Source of the DNA: Natrinema saccharevitans
Lineage (GTDB): Archaea > Halobacteriota > Halobacteria > Halobacteriales > Natrialbaceae
DNA: 64,000 bases
NCBI RefSeq assembly: GCF_001953745.1
Contig: NZ_LWLN01000001.1
Coordinates: 1,364,001-1,428,000 of the forward strand
Reading direction: 5' to 3'
The notes beneath the pieces were generated by a model. The model was not told the origin of the DNA. It ran no database searches and saw only the letters and a list, made by a program, of their open reading frames with translations. Numbering within the stretch: the first letter of the stretch is position 1; each line of letters begins with the position of its first letter. The position numbers and the translations under genes are program-made. Of this stretch, positions 1 through 8,454 are shown piece after piece.

Positions 1-295
1 GGATCGCGCCGACGATCCCCGTCAGGTCTTCCTGCCGGGCGGGTCGGATATGGAACTCGAGGTCCGCCGAGACGTACTCCTCCTCGGCGCCGGCGTCGAT
101 CGTCACCCGGAGTTTGCCGTCACCTTTCTCGAGTCGGCCGTCGCGTTTGAGAATCGCGACGTGGTGTCGGAAGCCGCTCGAATCGATTCCCAACCGTTCC
201 CGTGTGTCCTCGGGATCGACCGCGCCGTGTCGCTCGACGTACTCGTAGATCCGCTTGCGGTCCTCGTGACCGAATTCGAGTTCCTCGGTAGCCAT
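1..295 (-). CDS. Winged-helix/GNAT acetyltransferase fusion, C-terminus beyond window edge
   Basis: Only the first 98 codons are inside the window. The visible part starts MATEELEFGHEDRKRIYEYV, forms a small winged-helix domain, then enters the first strand of a GNAT fold (FHIRPARQEDLTGIVGAI). It aligns along its whole visible length with the complete gene at 16441-17172 (RRLYEYVERHG, then VTVRPARQDDFDGLVETI), so the two are paralogs. GNAT enzymes transfer an acetyl group from acetyl-CoA to amines; the substrate here is unknown. The ATG at 295 is supported by a TATA-like element around 318-324 on this strand, about 26 bases upstream, giving a leaderless transcript. Family assignment is firm, function is inference. 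Confidence 0.8.
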   Translation of the reverse strand, partial: MATEELEFGHEDRKRIYEYVERHGAVDPEDTRERLGIDSSGFRHHVAILKRDGRLEKGDGKLRVTIDAGAEEEYVSADLEFHIRPARQEDLTGIVGAI

Positions 296-476
296 GATGC
301 ACGGTACCACAACACAATACTTAATCCTTACTTGCCGGACACGATTCGGATCGCGTCACGATCTTAAGGCGGCAACTGGTACAGGCGGAGTCCCTTGGAT
401 CGGTAGTTCATCGATCCGATCGCGTGAGACGATCGCCGCCCGGTTCAACCGGCGGCAGACGTGTCGCGCGTTCCCA

Positions 477-926
477 ATGATCGGCTCGGACGTGGTGGTT
501 GCTGGATCGGCCCTCGCGATCGCGGTAGCGGTCGGGCTGGTCGCCCACGAGTGGTCACACGCCGCGGTCCTGCAGCTCGCACGCGTCGAGTACGCCGTCA
601 CCTACTTTCCCGGTCGTGCCGACGGCCTGCTCGCGCTGGTCACGACGCGGCCCTGGGCGGCCGTCCACCCCCGACCGACCGGTACCGAACCGCCCTGGGC
701 GCTCCGCCTCGCGGCGCTCGCGCCCGCCCTGCTCGCCGTGCCCGTCTTCGGACTGGGACTGACCGGTCACCTGACCGCGGAGCCCCCCGTCGTCGCCGCG
801 GCAGCGATCGGGTGGCTCGCCTGTGCCCTGCCCAGTCCGCAGGACTTCTCGGTCGCCTTTCACGCCGGCCGACTCCTCGAGCGGTCCCGAGAGCGGACCG
901 GAACGGCCCCTTCCCGCGCCGATTGA
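477..926 (+). CDS. Membrane protein with HExxH motif, site-2-protease/DUF3267-like
   Basis: A 149-residue protein with about four hydrophobic segments. The first, residues about 5-35, contains HEWSH (HExxH), the usual zinc-binding and catalytic signature of intramembrane metalloproteases. A later PSPQDF segment near the last membrane helix sits where these families carry their third metal ligand (an Asp). I start it at the ATG at 477; the reading frame stays open further upstream, but that stretch lacks the hydrophobic, G/C-third-position character of the rest. A membrane-embedded zinc protease role is inferred from the motif and topology only; no substrate is suggested by the neighbours. It lies back-to-tail with the HTH gene at 955-1509. 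Confidence 0.7.
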   Translation: MIGSDVVVAGSALAIAVAVGLVAHEWSHAAVLQLARVEYAVTYFPGRADGLLALVTTRPWAAVHPRPTGTEPPWALRLAALAPALLAVPVFGLGLTGHLTAEPPVVAAAAIGWLACALPSPQDFSVAFHAGRLLERSRERTGTAPSRAD

Positions 927-954
927 CGGTCGTCGCCGGGCCGTTCCCGTCACG

Positions 955-1509
955 TTAGTCGGTCCACGCGTGTGCGGCCGTCACGGCCGCGAACGAAGCC
1001 AAAACGAGTCCCGCAGCGACGAGCCCGTCGATCGGAACGAACCCGGCTGCCACCGCGCCGAGGACCGCGGCACAGAGGCCGGCGGTCGCCCCGTACCGGC
1101 GGGGCCACGGGTCGCTCGCGGCCGTTCCGGTCGGCCCCTCGAGATACGGCTCGAACTGGGCGGTCCGCGGCGTCGAGTCGACCCGGCCGCGGTCCTTGTC
1201 GTATTCGATGATCCCGTGATTGTCGAGTTTCGGCAGGTGAGACTGGTACAGCGAGATGTAAACGCGCTGGCGCTCGTCGGATCGTAGCTCCTCGACGGTC
1301 GTCTCCTGCTCCCAGGCGGCGATCTGTTCGGCGAGTTCGCGCAGTCGGACCGGCTCCTCCGCGTCCCGCAGGTACCGCAGGACGTCCCGGCGACGCTTCG
1401 TCTGGAGGAGATGGTGGACGTCGTCCAGTGACAGGTCGGCGGGGATCGCCTCTCCGTCCGCGTCTCGGGCGGCGTCAGCGGGGTCGTCGGTCCGGCCGCG
1501 ATCGATCAC
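955..1509 (-). CDS. Haloarchaeal HTH protein with two C-terminal membrane helices (DUF7344-like)
   Basis: A 184-residue protein. Residues about 20-110 form a winged-helix domain with the signature seen in many haloarchaeal small regulators: LSLDDVHHLLQTKRRRDVLRYL, then YISLYQSHLPKLDNHGIIEYD. The last 45 residues are two hydrophobic segments ending VLASFAAVTAAHAWTD, so the regulator is probably membrane-tethered. The frame is open for 55 more codons upstream. I prefer the GTG at 1509 because a strong TATA-like element (TATATTTAT, 1539-1547 on this strand) would start transcription only a few bases before it. Target genes are unknown. A perfect inverted repeat lies about 220 bases upstream (1731-1752). 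Confidence 0.72.
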   Translation of the reverse strand: MIDRGRTDDPADAARDADGEAIPADLSLDDVHHLLQTKRRRDVLRYLRDAEEPVRLRELAEQIAAWEQETTVEELRSDERQRVYISLYQSHLPKLDNHGIIEYDKDRGRVDSTPRTAQFEPYLEGPTGTAASDPWPRRYGATAGLCAAVLGAVAAGFVPIDGLVAAGLVLASFAAVTAAHAWTD

Positions 1510-1538
1510 GTTCGTGTGACAGTATACCAGATGGACGG

Positions 1539-1547
1539 ATAAATATA
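1539..1547 (-). promoter_or_regulatory. TATA-like promoter element for the HTH gene at 955-1509
   Basis: The minus strand reads TATATTTAT, centred 34 bases before the GTG chosen as start. It is the most AT-rich stretch in an otherwise GC-rich upstream region and decides against the longer in-frame start. Confidence 0.55.
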
Positions 1548-1730
1548 CTGACCCCGATGGTGTGTCTCGGTGATCGACGGCAAAAACGAACGCTCGGGTC
1601 GTGAGCGACCCGATAGCAACGCGGTCACACAGCCACGAATGACCGCGAGTCGTGATTGAGTACGGGTGATCCACCGGCGCTTACAGCGACGGTCGGTCGT
1701 CGGGCGGTCGGCGTCTCGCCGACATGATCG

Positions 1731-1752
1731 TTATTGTCCTATCAGACAATAA
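1731..1752. repeat. Perfect 8-bp inverted repeat, operator-like
   Basis: TTATTGTC and its exact reverse complement GACAATAA are separated by six bases. The element sits in the 387-base gap between the HTH gene starting at 1509 and the regulator ending at 1897, and is far more AT-rich than its surroundings. Its size and spacing fit a binding site for a dimeric winged-helix regulator. The rest of the gap (1510-1896) shows no convincing gene. Confidence 0.6.
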
Positions 1753-1896
1753 AACTACCCCTTGGAACAAGATCTTCATCGTATGCCGGAGAAAGAACAC
1801 GATTTGATCACTATGGGCCGAAATAGTTTTGATACAGGTGGCTGTTTTCGTAGGATCGCGGCAAAATTGATAGCATGTCGAGCGGGACCCACGGCT

Positions 1897-2604
1897 TCAG
1901 GGATCGATCGCCATCGGTGCGGTCCGCTCGGAGAGTTCGGCACTGACCAGGGCCGCGTGGCTTCGGCGGAGCCGTTCGGACAGCGCCTGATGGGAGACGT
2001 CGAGTTCGGCCGCCAACTCCTTGAGCGTCACCCCCCTCGGCACGTCGAAATATCCCAGTTCGTGAGCCTTACAGATCGTCTCGTACTGGGTCTCGGTCAG
2101 CGGCGTCTGCGCACTCGCGAGATCGTCGACGCCGCTGATTCGGGTGACGGTCGCCCGGTACTCGTATTGCTCGAGCAGGTCGTGACACGCCGACACCGAC
2201 TCCCGATCGTGAAAGAGCAGTTTCACCAGCCACCGACCGTTCCGGCCCCGAGCGGTCAGGATCGCGCCGTCGTTGTCGGCCACGATTTCGGTGAACAGTT
2301 TCGCCGCATCCCCGAGCGCGATCCTGAACAGCCAGCGATCGCCCGGGCTGGCGTCCGGCCCAGCGCCTTCGGATGCGTCGGTCGGTGACTCCCTGCCGTC
2401 GCCGAGGCTGGCGATCACGTCGACCGACGGATCCGCCTCGAGCGCCCGAGCGACGGCGTCCCGATCCGGACCGCCGGCCCAGATCAGCGGCGGCGAATCG
2501 CCGATCATTCCCCCGACCTGAAACTCGAACGTCGATACTCGATCGAAGGTCCGGTCGAAGCCGAGTCGGGTTGCCGGAATCTCGAGTTCGACGACTGTGG
2601 TCAT
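1897..2604 (-). CDS. HTH_10 (bacterio-opsin activator type) transcriptional regulator
   Basis: A 235-residue protein. The C-terminal about 55 residues carry the helix-turn-helix typical of the haloarchaeal Bat/HTH_10 family: LTETQYETICKAHELGYFDV, then GVTLKELAAELDVSHQALSERLRR. The N-terminal about 160 residues resemble the Bat-associated sensor region (MTTVVELEIPATRLGFDRTF). Family members regulate targets such as bop, but most have unknown ligands and targets. ATG at 2604 is preferred because TCTATACG on this strand (2626-2633) lies about 25 bases upstream; an in-frame extension to 2793 is open but has no such signal. No neighbour suggests an operon. Confidence 0.85.
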   Translation of the reverse strand: MTTVVELEIPATRLGFDRTFDRVSTFEFQVGGMIGDSPPLIWAGGPDRDAVARALEADPSVDVIASLGDGRESPTDASEGAGPDASPGDRWLFRIALGDAAKLFTEIVADNDGAILTARGRNGRWLVKLLFHDRESVSACHDLLEQYEYRATVTRISGVDDLASAQTPLTETQYETICKAHELGYFDVPRGVTLKELAAELDVSHQALSERLRRSHAALVSAELSERTAPMAIDP

Positions 2605-2954
2605 CACCGAACCCCACCACGAAGACGTATAGACGGATTTCGTTACCGGTAGCCTTTCCCGCCACCCAACTCGGATGACTGTCAGGATCGCCCCAGTGTC
2701 AGCGGATCCGATCTCCGCCCGGTGACAGTCGTTTCGGACCGATCGTCGTGGATTCGAAACCGTCGGCTCGAGATCCGCGTCCGGTAGTGTCACTATCTCA
2801 ATAGCCGTCGCCTGAGTGAATTCTCAGTTCCTGTAACTTCCGGTCAGGTACAAGTCCGTCCGGGTCGTCGTTCCGGGTAGCCAATCACCGGTAGTTGGCT
2901 GACAGGGAATACAGGACCACGGCCCTCCGTTCTCGCCGTCTCGACGCGCAGTCG
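2605..2954. other. Intergenic region without a recognisable gene
   Basis: This 350-base stretch separates the head of the HTH_10 regulator from the end of the MutY gene. Apart from the TATA-like element at 2626-2633 I see no supported coding, repeat or RNA feature. Open frames on both strands are continuations of frames from neighbouring genes. Confidence 0.5.
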
Positions 2955-3878
2955 CTACCGTCGCAGACGGGCGACGGGGCCGTCCGCACCGTCACGGTCG
3001 AACTCGACCAGTCCGTCGTCCTCGAGGTCCGCGAGCAGGCCGGCCAGCCACTCGCGGCCGTACTCGCCGTCGGGGACGTAGTCGACGCGGATGCGGTGGC
3101 CGAGCGTATCGATCTCGAGTTCGCCGTGTTCCCGCAGGGTGCCGATCACGCGACCACGGAACTGCCGGCGGCTCCCCTCGAAACTCGGCTGGGTCGGGAC
3201 GTCGGGGGCGGTGAAGTCGCCGCTGGCGTAGGCAGAACACCACTCGCGCCACGGACAGCCGGCCTCGTCACACTTCGGCGTCTGTTCGCAGGCGACCCCG
3301 CCCAACTCCATAATCGCGTTGTTCCAGACCCGCGACCGGCCCGCCGGCATGAGGTCGCTCGCCGCGTCCTCGAACGCCGCGTCGTCGTCGGGCACGTCGA
3401 ACGCCCGATAGAGGACTCGCTTGACGTTCGTATCGACGACCGCGTCGCCGTTGTTGAACGCGAAGCTCGCGACCGCGTTGGCCGTGTACGGGCCGACACC
3501 CATCAGTTCCTGTAGCTCCGTGGGCGTCTCGGGGAACGCGCCGTCGTACTCTTCCTCGACCTGCCGGGCCGCCTCGTGGAGGTATTTCGCCCGGTTGTTG
3601 TAGCCCAGACTGTGGTCGGTCCAGAAGCCCACCACGTCTGCCCGGTCGGCCGCCGCGAGGTCGGCGGTCGTCGGCCACCGCTCGAGGAACCCCTCCCAGG
3701 CCTCGACGACTCGTCCGAGCTGGGTCTGCTGGCTCATCACTTCGCTGACGAGGATTTCATAGGGGTCGTCGGTCCGCCGCCACGGGAACTCCCGGTGGTC
3801 GTCCTCGTACCACTCGATCAGCGCCTCGCGAACCGCTCCGCGGTCGTCGGGGATCGTCTCCCCGTCCCCTGCTGTCAT
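2955..3878 (-). CDS. mutY: A/G-specific adenine glycosylase (MutY family)
   Basis: A 307-residue base-excision repair glycosylase that removes adenine mispaired with 8-oxoguanine or guanine. The HhH-GPD fold is complete: the catalytic Glu in EVMSQQTQ (about residue 46), the helix-hairpin-helix LMGVGPYTANAV (about 125-136) and the catalytic Asp in VVDTNVKRVL (about 149). The iron-sulfur loop has four cysteines (about 197, 203, 208, 214), but their spacing is C-x5-C-x4-C-x5-C rather than the classical C-x6-C-x2-C-x5-C. The C-terminal about 75 residues look like a short winged-helix-type tail rather than a full NUDIX-like MutY domain, and the protein is shorter than bacterial MutY (about 350). 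No partner genes adjoin it. Confidence 0.92.
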   Translation of the reverse strand: MTAGDGETIPDDRGAVREALIEWYEDDHREFPWRRTDDPYEILVSEVMSQQTQLGRVVEAWEGFLERWPTTADLAAADRADVVGFWTDHSLGYNNRAKYLHEAARQVEEEYDGAFPETPTELQELMGVGPYTANAVASFAFNNGDAVVDTNVKRVLYRAFDVPDDDAAFEDAASDLMPAGRSRVWNNAIMELGGVACEQTPKCDEAGCPWREWCSAYASGDFTAPDVPTQPSFEGSRRQFRGRVIGTLREHGELEIDTLGHRIRVDYVPDGEYGREWLAGLLADLEDDGLVEFDRDGADGPVARLRR

Positions 3879-4000
3879 CGACGGGGGTTACGCCGTCGGC
3901 TGTAAGTGGGTGTCGCAATGGGGCGGTCGGATGGCCGGTAACCGATCGAAGCCGGCTCGAACTGGAAAGGCCTATCCGGCCCGCTCGAGTCCCCACTCGT

Positions 4001-4324
4001 ATGAGCCTCGACGATCTCAACGAGGACGTGACGGCGTCGTACTCCGACATCGGCGACGAACTGGCGCTCTCGCTGGACCGCGAGACGCGCAACGAACTCG
4101 CCTTGCTCGAGACGGCCCTCGAGCCCGAGGAAACCGACGAACTCGTCCGGCGGGCGATCCACATGCTCTTTCAGTCCACCGTCGACACCGGGAAACTCGA
4201 CTTCCAGCTGCGGACGGCCTACGACGTGACCTACGACGAGTACCTCTCGGGGATGACCTTCGAGGAGATGACCGGCGCGGACCAGTACCCTTCGATGGAC
4301 GACGAGCGCCGCTATCAGTTCTGA
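4001..4324 (+). CDS. Conserved small acidic protein, function unknown
   Basis: A 107-residue, strongly acidic, predicted all-helical soluble protein starting MSLDDLNEDVTASYSDIGDE. I recognise the general type, found in haloarchaeal genomes, but cannot name a family. There are no cysteines, membrane segments or catalytic signatures. The ATG at 4001 is supported by an AT-rich GCCTATCC element about 27 bases upstream. The G/C-rich third positions match the housekeeping genes around it. It is a single gene between convergent neighbours. Confidence 0.7.
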   Translation: MSLDDLNEDVTASYSDIGDELALSLDRETRNELALLETALEPEETDELVRRAIHMLFQSTVDTGKLDFQLRTAYDVTYDEYLSGMTFEEMTGADQYPSMDDERRYQF

Positions 4325-4486
4325 ATTCGCGTGTCCGTCGCCAGTCGGCGACCGATCGGAATTTCCGACGTTCAGGCCGCTGAACTACTATGACCCCGAG
4401 GAACACGATATAATTTCACCGCCATAATAGGTGAGTTTATCAGCGCTCGACTCCTCGGTTCACACATAGCAATCTCCCAGCATTCA

Positions 4487-4594
4487 CTGGAATCCGAATA
4501 CCAGTGTCCCAACTGTTCGGGCGCGCTCTCGACCCGATACGAATCGATCGTCTGTGACGACTGCGGCTACACGCCGCGTCACGGTGCCGACTGA
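4487..4594 (+). CDS. Small double-CxxC zinc-ribbon ORF, start unclear
   Basis: The frame ending at TGA 4592-4594 encodes a compact zinc ribbon: YQCPNCSGALSTRYESIVCD followed by DCGYTPRHGAD, with two CxxC knuckles 13 residues apart. Such rubrerythrin-like zinc ribbons are common haloarchaeal small proteins. There is no ATG or GTG in frame between the preceding in-frame stop (4391) and the first CxxC; the coordinates use the CTG at 4487. It is either started at a non-standard codon, joined to an unseen 5' piece, or a relic whose start was lost. The remainder of the 4325-4744 interval shows nothing else. Confidence 0.45.
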   Translation: MESEYQCPNCSGALSTRYESIVCDDCGYTPRHGAD

Positions 4595-4744
4595 TCGGTC
4601 CGCGACAGTGTCGTAATCGAATCGATGACCGACCGCCCGGTTTTCAGTTCCCTCAACGCTCGAGAACGTCCGCTCAGCAGTCGGGACGTTTCACGCCGCA
4701 GTCGGTACGAAGCGCGGGCTCGATTCCCTCGGACCGTGCTCGAG

Positions 4745-5131
4745 TCACTCGTCTTTCCAAATGAGGCCTTCGGTCTCCGCGGTTAGGACGGTCTCACCGG
4801 CCGCGTTCTCACAGACGACGTCCGAGACGAATTCGTACCGGTCGTCTCGTTCTCTAACGGTGTCGAACGTCGAGCGACACGTGATCGGCTCGCCGGTGTA
4901 AACCGGCTGGTGGAAGTCAAACTCCATCGTACTGGCCAACACTTCGTTATCGCTTCCCAACTTCGTTGGCAGCGTCGCGGTCAACAACCCCTGAACCATC
5001 ACGCGACCATCGTCGTCCGGTTCGGTATGACGCGGTTGGTCGTCGCCGGAGAGGTCCGCGAACTGCTGTACATCGTCGGCGGTAAACGTTCGCTCGAACG
5101 TCCTCGTCTCGCCCTCGGTTGGGTGCGTCAT
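4745..5131 (-). CDS. MaoC-like hot-dog dehydratase/acyl-binding protein
   Basis: A 128-residue single-domain hot-dog fold protein of the MaoC/(R)-specific enoyl-CoA hydratase group. The hydratase-2 region is present but altered: FADLSGDDQPRHTEPD (usual D-x-x-x-x-H pattern, the dyad Asp and His) followed by VMVQGLLTATLPTKLG in place of the usual hxAHGhLTxxL. The C-terminal half (FDFHQPVYTGEPITCRSTF) is typical of MaoC-like proteins. A role in acyl-CoA or polyketide-like metabolism is the family expectation; substrate unknown. The ATG at 5131 is chosen because the longer frame adds 85 residues of low-complexity Arg/Ser/Ala unlike any MaoC N-terminus. Confidence 0.78.
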   Translation of the reverse strand: MTHPTEGETRTFERTFTADDVQQFADLSGDDQPRHTEPDDDGRVMVQGLLTATLPTKLGSDNEVLASTMEFDFHQPVYTGEPITCRSTFDTVRERDDRYEFVSDVVCENAAGETVLTAETEGLIWKDE

Positions 5132-5306
5132 CGGAACTGATCTCCGCGTTGAAACTACAACAAAATAGCGGTGCCGGGACGACGCGTCGGCTGCGACCGG
5201 TTCGTCGCGGCCCTCGCTCGAGTCGCGCCGGAATCCGGATCGCAACGGCCGTTCGTGTCCGCTCCGGTCTCGGACAACTCTCTCGGGAACTCCGTCTGCT
5301 AATCGC

Positions 5307-5597
5307 TCACTCGATCTCCAACTGGCCGTCGCTCCCGCCGCCCCCCTCGTTGCCGTCCTCGTTCCATTCGAGTTCGAACTCGACACTCAACTCACCGGGC
5401 CCGTTCGTTGGCCCCTCGCGTTCGGCTTTGACCTCGAACGTCGGGCGGGCCGGCGGCTCCATCGTCACGGACTCGGAACCGGATTTGAGCGTGACTGCAT
5501 CCCCCCGTTCGAGCTTGTCAGCGACGCGGCGGAGATACGACGCGATGTCCGCTCGGCTCTGGTCGCTCTCGGATTTGAACAGGACTTCTTCGGGCAT
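5307..5597 (-). CDS. Amphi-Trp domain-containing protein
   Basis: A 96-residue protein matching the small 'amphi-Trp' family found in haloarchaea and some bacteria: VLFKSESDQSRADIASYLRR at the start, a central LKSGSESVTMEPP strand, and the amphipathic FELEW motif with the family tryptophan near the end, followed by an acidic Gly-rich tail. The biochemical function of the family is not established. The ATG at 5597 is preceded by an AT-rich stretch (about 5617-5640 in plus coordinates). It is probably a single transcription unit between the MaoC-like and DHH genes, all on the minus strand. Confidence 0.8.
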   Translation of the reverse strand: MPEEVLFKSESDQSRADIASYLRRVADKLERGDAVTLKSGSESVTMEPPARPTFEVKAEREGPTNGPGELSVEFELEWNEDGNEGGGGSDGQLEIE

Positions 5598-5695
5598 AGT
5601 GGGTCACTACACCACCCGTACCGATAAATGTATTCGACGTACGTACCGCAAGTTCTACTGGACTAAAGAGGGGGCTCCTGCGACCGTCGGAGCCG

Positions 5696-7603
5696 TCAGT
5701 CGTCGATCGGGGCCGCGCTCGAGAGCGCCTCGTCGATGTCGGCCTCGGCCATCTTCTCGACCAGGGCGTCGATCACTTCCTCGCGTTTGCCGCTGACGAA
5801 CTTGATCGAGCCGACGACGAGGTGGCCGCCGCCGGAGACGCCGCCGCCCGCGATCTCGGCTTCCAGTTCCGAGACCATGTTCGGGATGTCGAGCCGGACG
5901 CCGTCACTGCGAAGGACGGCGAAATCGGGGCCGTAGCCGACCGTGATGACCGGATCGCCGGTCTCCTCGATCTTGCGGTCGTGGATCTCGCCGGTGGTCT
6001 TGCCCGGCGCGGGGTAGGTAAAGCGGTGCGCGTAGTTCTCCACGTCGATCCGGTAGAGGTGCGCGCCGTTCTCGAGGGTCTCGTGTTCGAGGTGGGGCAT
6101 GGCGGCCTCGAGTTGCTCGTCGACTTCCTCGCGGCCGCGCTCGGCGAAGAAGTCGACGAGTTCGCGGTGGCGGGCTTCGTCGTCGCTGTCGACCTGCAGC
6201 AGGTCCTGAATCAGCTGGTCGCCGGAGTTGTAGCGCAGCCAGAAGGCGGCGTAGTCGAGCGCCTCGCTGACGTCTTGCAGGCGGTCCTCGTCGTAGCCTT
6301 CCGCGGCGGCCAGCTCGAGGTAGTCGTCCATCGCGTCGGCCTTCGAGCGGTCCGAGAGGCCGGCGACGGCGGGGACGTGGCGGAGTTCCTCGCCAAGTTC
6401 GGGATAGATCATCCGCGCGAGTTCGACACAGAGCATCCCCGTCGTGATCCGGTAGTCCTCGTCGTGGAGGTAGGGGTTGACGTGGGTGTCGAGCAGGTCG
6501 CCGACCGCGTCGGGGTCGGGGTGGTGGTGGTCGACGGCGACGATGGGGATGTCGTAGTGGGCCAGCGTCTCGTAGGCCGGGACGTCCTCGGCCGTCGAGC
6601 CGTTATCGAGCATCAGCAACAGTGGGAGCTGCTGGCCGTGTTTCTCGCGGTCCTCGAGCGCGAAGTTCAGGTCCCGCGTCGCGTCCTCCATCTCGTAGAA
6701 CGGCGCTTTGGCCGGCAGCCGCTTGATGAGGTGGCGCGGCGCGTCCGCGTCCTCGTGGACGTCGGCGATGAAGTGCTGCAGCGCGATCTGGACGGGGACG
6801 GCGGCGCACATGCCGTCGCCGTCGGCGTGGTGCCGGACCCGGATCGGCCGTCCTTCGAGGACGGTCCGGCGCAGCAGTCGCGCGACCTCCTCTAAGTCCG
6901 ACCGGAGTTTCTCGAAGGCGGGCCAGTCGATCAGCGGCTCGACGTCGTGGGGTTCGGCCCGTTCCGCGAGCGCCGCCTCGAGGCGCTCGCGGGCCTGGTC
7001 GGCGTTTTCGCCCTCGAGCGTCGAGAGGCCCTCGACCTCGATCTGGACCGAGCCCTCGCGGTGTTCCGGCGTGCCGGTGACGCGGACGACGTCGCCGACC
7101 TCGACCTGCGGGTAGGCGCGGACGCCGGCCTCCTCGAAGGCGGCACAGGGGACGACCCCGTTCTCGTCGGCGACGTGAAAGATCGTCGGGCCGCCGGTCT
7201 GTTTGACCTGGGTCACTTCGCCCTCGAGGTGGATCTGCTCGCCGATCGAGGCCTCGAGGCCGTCGGTGCCGGTCAGCGAGTAGTCGCGGCTGACCGACTC
7301 GATCTCGTAGTCGTCGCCGACGTCGACCGGCTCGAAGGCCATGTCGCCGTTCTCGCGGACGCTCTCGAGTTCGACGACGAGTTCGTCGCCGACGGCGTAG
7401 GTGCCCTCGAGGACGGATTCGTGGACGAGTCCGGAGACGGAGTCGGAGAGATCGACGAAGACGCCGTAGTCGACGATACCGTTGATTTCGGCGAGATAGG
7501 GACGGCCTTGTTCGACGTCGTCGGCGGTACAGTCAGGGGCGAGATCGTAGACGACGGAATCCCCGTCGTCTGCGCCGGGTTCCCCGGCGGAGTCACGCGT
7601 CAT
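5696..7603 (-). CDS. S1-OB-DHH/DHHA1 phosphoesterase, archaeal RecJ-like
   Basis: A 635-residue protein. The domains in order are an S1 RNA-binding fold (about residues 33-92, GIVDYGVFVDLSDSVSGLVH), an OB-fold (about 122-195), a DHH phosphoesterase core with the motif I variant RHHADGDGMCAAV (about 257-269) and the metal-binding DHHHPD, and a DHHA1-type C-terminus with SGGGHLVVGS. This layout matches archaeal RecJ-like exonucleases and DHH phosphodiesterases that act on single-stranded nucleic acid or short oligonucleotides; the S1 domain points to RNA. Unlike some relatives there is no N-terminal DnaJ-type zinc finger. ATG 7603 is the first start that leaves an intact N-terminus; the 14-codon extension upstream is basic and unlike the family. 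Confidence 0.88.
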   Translation of the reverse strand: MTRDSAGEPGADDGDSVVYDLAPDCTADDVEQGRPYLAEINGIVDYGVFVDLSDSVSGLVHESVLEGTYAVGDELVVELESVRENGDMAFEPVDVGDDYEIESVSRDYSLTGTDGLEASIGEQIHLEGEVTQVKQTGGPTIFHVADENGVVPCAAFEEAGVRAYPQVEVGDVVRVTGTPEHREGSVQIEVEGLSTLEGENADQARERLEAALAERAEPHDVEPLIDWPAFEKLRSDLEEVARLLRRTVLEGRPIRVRHHADGDGMCAAVPVQIALQHFIADVHEDADAPRHLIKRLPAKAPFYEMEDATRDLNFALEDREKHGQQLPLLLMLDNGSTAEDVPAYETLAHYDIPIVAVDHHHPDPDAVGDLLDTHVNPYLHDEDYRITTGMLCVELARMIYPELGEELRHVPAVAGLSDRSKADAMDDYLELAAAEGYDEDRLQDVSEALDYAAFWLRYNSGDQLIQDLLQVDSDDEARHRELVDFFAERGREEVDEQLEAAMPHLEHETLENGAHLYRIDVENYAHRFTYPAPGKTTGEIHDRKIEETGDPVITVGYGPDFAVLRSDGVRLDIPNMVSELEAEIAGGGVSGGGHLVVGSIKFVSGKREEVIDALVEKMAEADIDEALSSAAPIDD

Positions 7604-7709
7604 CTTGAATCGTCGTTTGAGGCGGTCGCGTATAACCCTTGTCAAGAAGGGATGGCGGCTCGAGAAACCGTTTTCCGACGGCGGGCTGTACAGATCGGAG
7701 TGATACCAC

Positions 7710-7865
7710 GTGGACCGAAACGACGAGCCGACTGCGACGGACGGCGGTGATCCGTTCGAGAAACACCGCGGTACTGCCGATATCGAGGAGACGATGCTCG
7801 AGCGGATGCGTCAGCTTCGCGTCGAGTATCCTCGACCCGTCGCCGCGAAAAGAGACGACGAGTAG
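7710..7865 (+). CDS. Possible small hypothetical protein (51 aa)
   Basis: A GTG-started frame of 51 codons encoding a charged peptide with DPFEKHRGTADIEETMLERM and a C-terminal Arg-Pro-Ala-Lys segment. Codon choice and acidity fit local genes, and no larger gene overlaps it. It lies in the divergent gap between the DHH gene and the JAMM protein. There is no recognised domain, and the evidence that it is translated is weak. Confidence 0.4.
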   Translation: MDRNDEPTATDGGDPFEKHRGTADIEETMLERMRQLRVEYPRPVAAKRDDE

Positions 7866-7934
7866 GGCCGATCGACGTCCGAGACGAACCGACGCATCGG
7901 AACGTTTAGCAACCGCAAGGCCCCAGCGTAGACC

Positions 7935-8429
7935 ATGGGGCTGTTCGACGCGCTGTTTCGCTCGAGCGAGATCCTCGGCATCGCCGAGGAGACCCTCGAG
8001 TTCGCCCTCGAGTCCTCCGAGGAGACCCACCCGAACGAGTACATGGGGTTCCTCCGGGGGACCGAGGCCGACCGGCTGGGACTGGACCGCGAGGGCCTGG
8101 TCATCACCGATATTCTGGTGGTGCCCGGCACCGAGTCCAACAGCGTCAGCGCGACGGTCAAGACGAACCAGATTCCCAACGACGTGAAGGCGTTGGGAAG
8201 CGTCCACTCCCATCCGAACGGCGTCATCAGCCCGAGTAACGCGGACCTGGATACCTTCGGTCGCGGCAGCGTTCACGTCATCATCGGCGCGCCCTACCGC
8301 CGAACCGACTGGAAGGCGTTCGATTCGAAGGGGCAACCAACCCAGCTGAACGTGATCGACGTCGATCTGCCCGAGACCGAGGACTTCTTCGATTTCACGC
8401 AGGCGGATATCGACGAGGAACTGCGATGA
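7935..8429 (+). CDS. JAMM/MPN+ metalloprotease (desampylase-like)
   Basis: A 164-residue Mov34/MPN/PAD-1 protein with a complete JAMM motif: Glu at about residue 35 (NEYMGFLRG), then H-x-H-x7-S-x2-D in [17 protein letters not shown] (His 91 and 93, Ser 101, Asp 104). In haloarchaea such enzymes (HvJAMM1 type) cleave isopeptide-linked ubiquitin-like SAMP modifiers, so deconjugation of SAMP is the likely role; other archaeal JAMM proteins remain uncharacterised. ATG 7935 is supported by an AT-rich CGTTTAGC about 29 bases upstream. It is followed on the same strand by FAD synthase after 91 bases; a TATA-like element in that gap means the two may be transcribed separately. Confidence 0.88.
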   Translation: MGLFDALFRSSEILGIAEETLEFALESSEETHPNEYMGFLRGTEADRLGLDREGLVITDILVVPGTESNSVSATVKTNQIPNDVKALGSVHSHPNGVISPSNADLDTFGRGSVHVIIGAPYRRTDWKAFDSKGQPTQLNVIDVDLPETEDFFDFTQADIDEELR

Positions 8430-8454
8430 CGAGACTCGCCATGCTCGAGACGAT

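Noticed and set aside
294-476. In-frame extension upstream of the HExxH membrane protein
   Set aside because: It overlaps the promoter of the divergent gene at 1-295 and has no hydrophobic or G/C-third-position character.
1762-1896. Plus-strand frame beginning at TTG 1764 region downstream of the palindrome
   Set aside because: It runs on into the antisense of the HTH_10 regulator, has atypical codon use and shows no motif.
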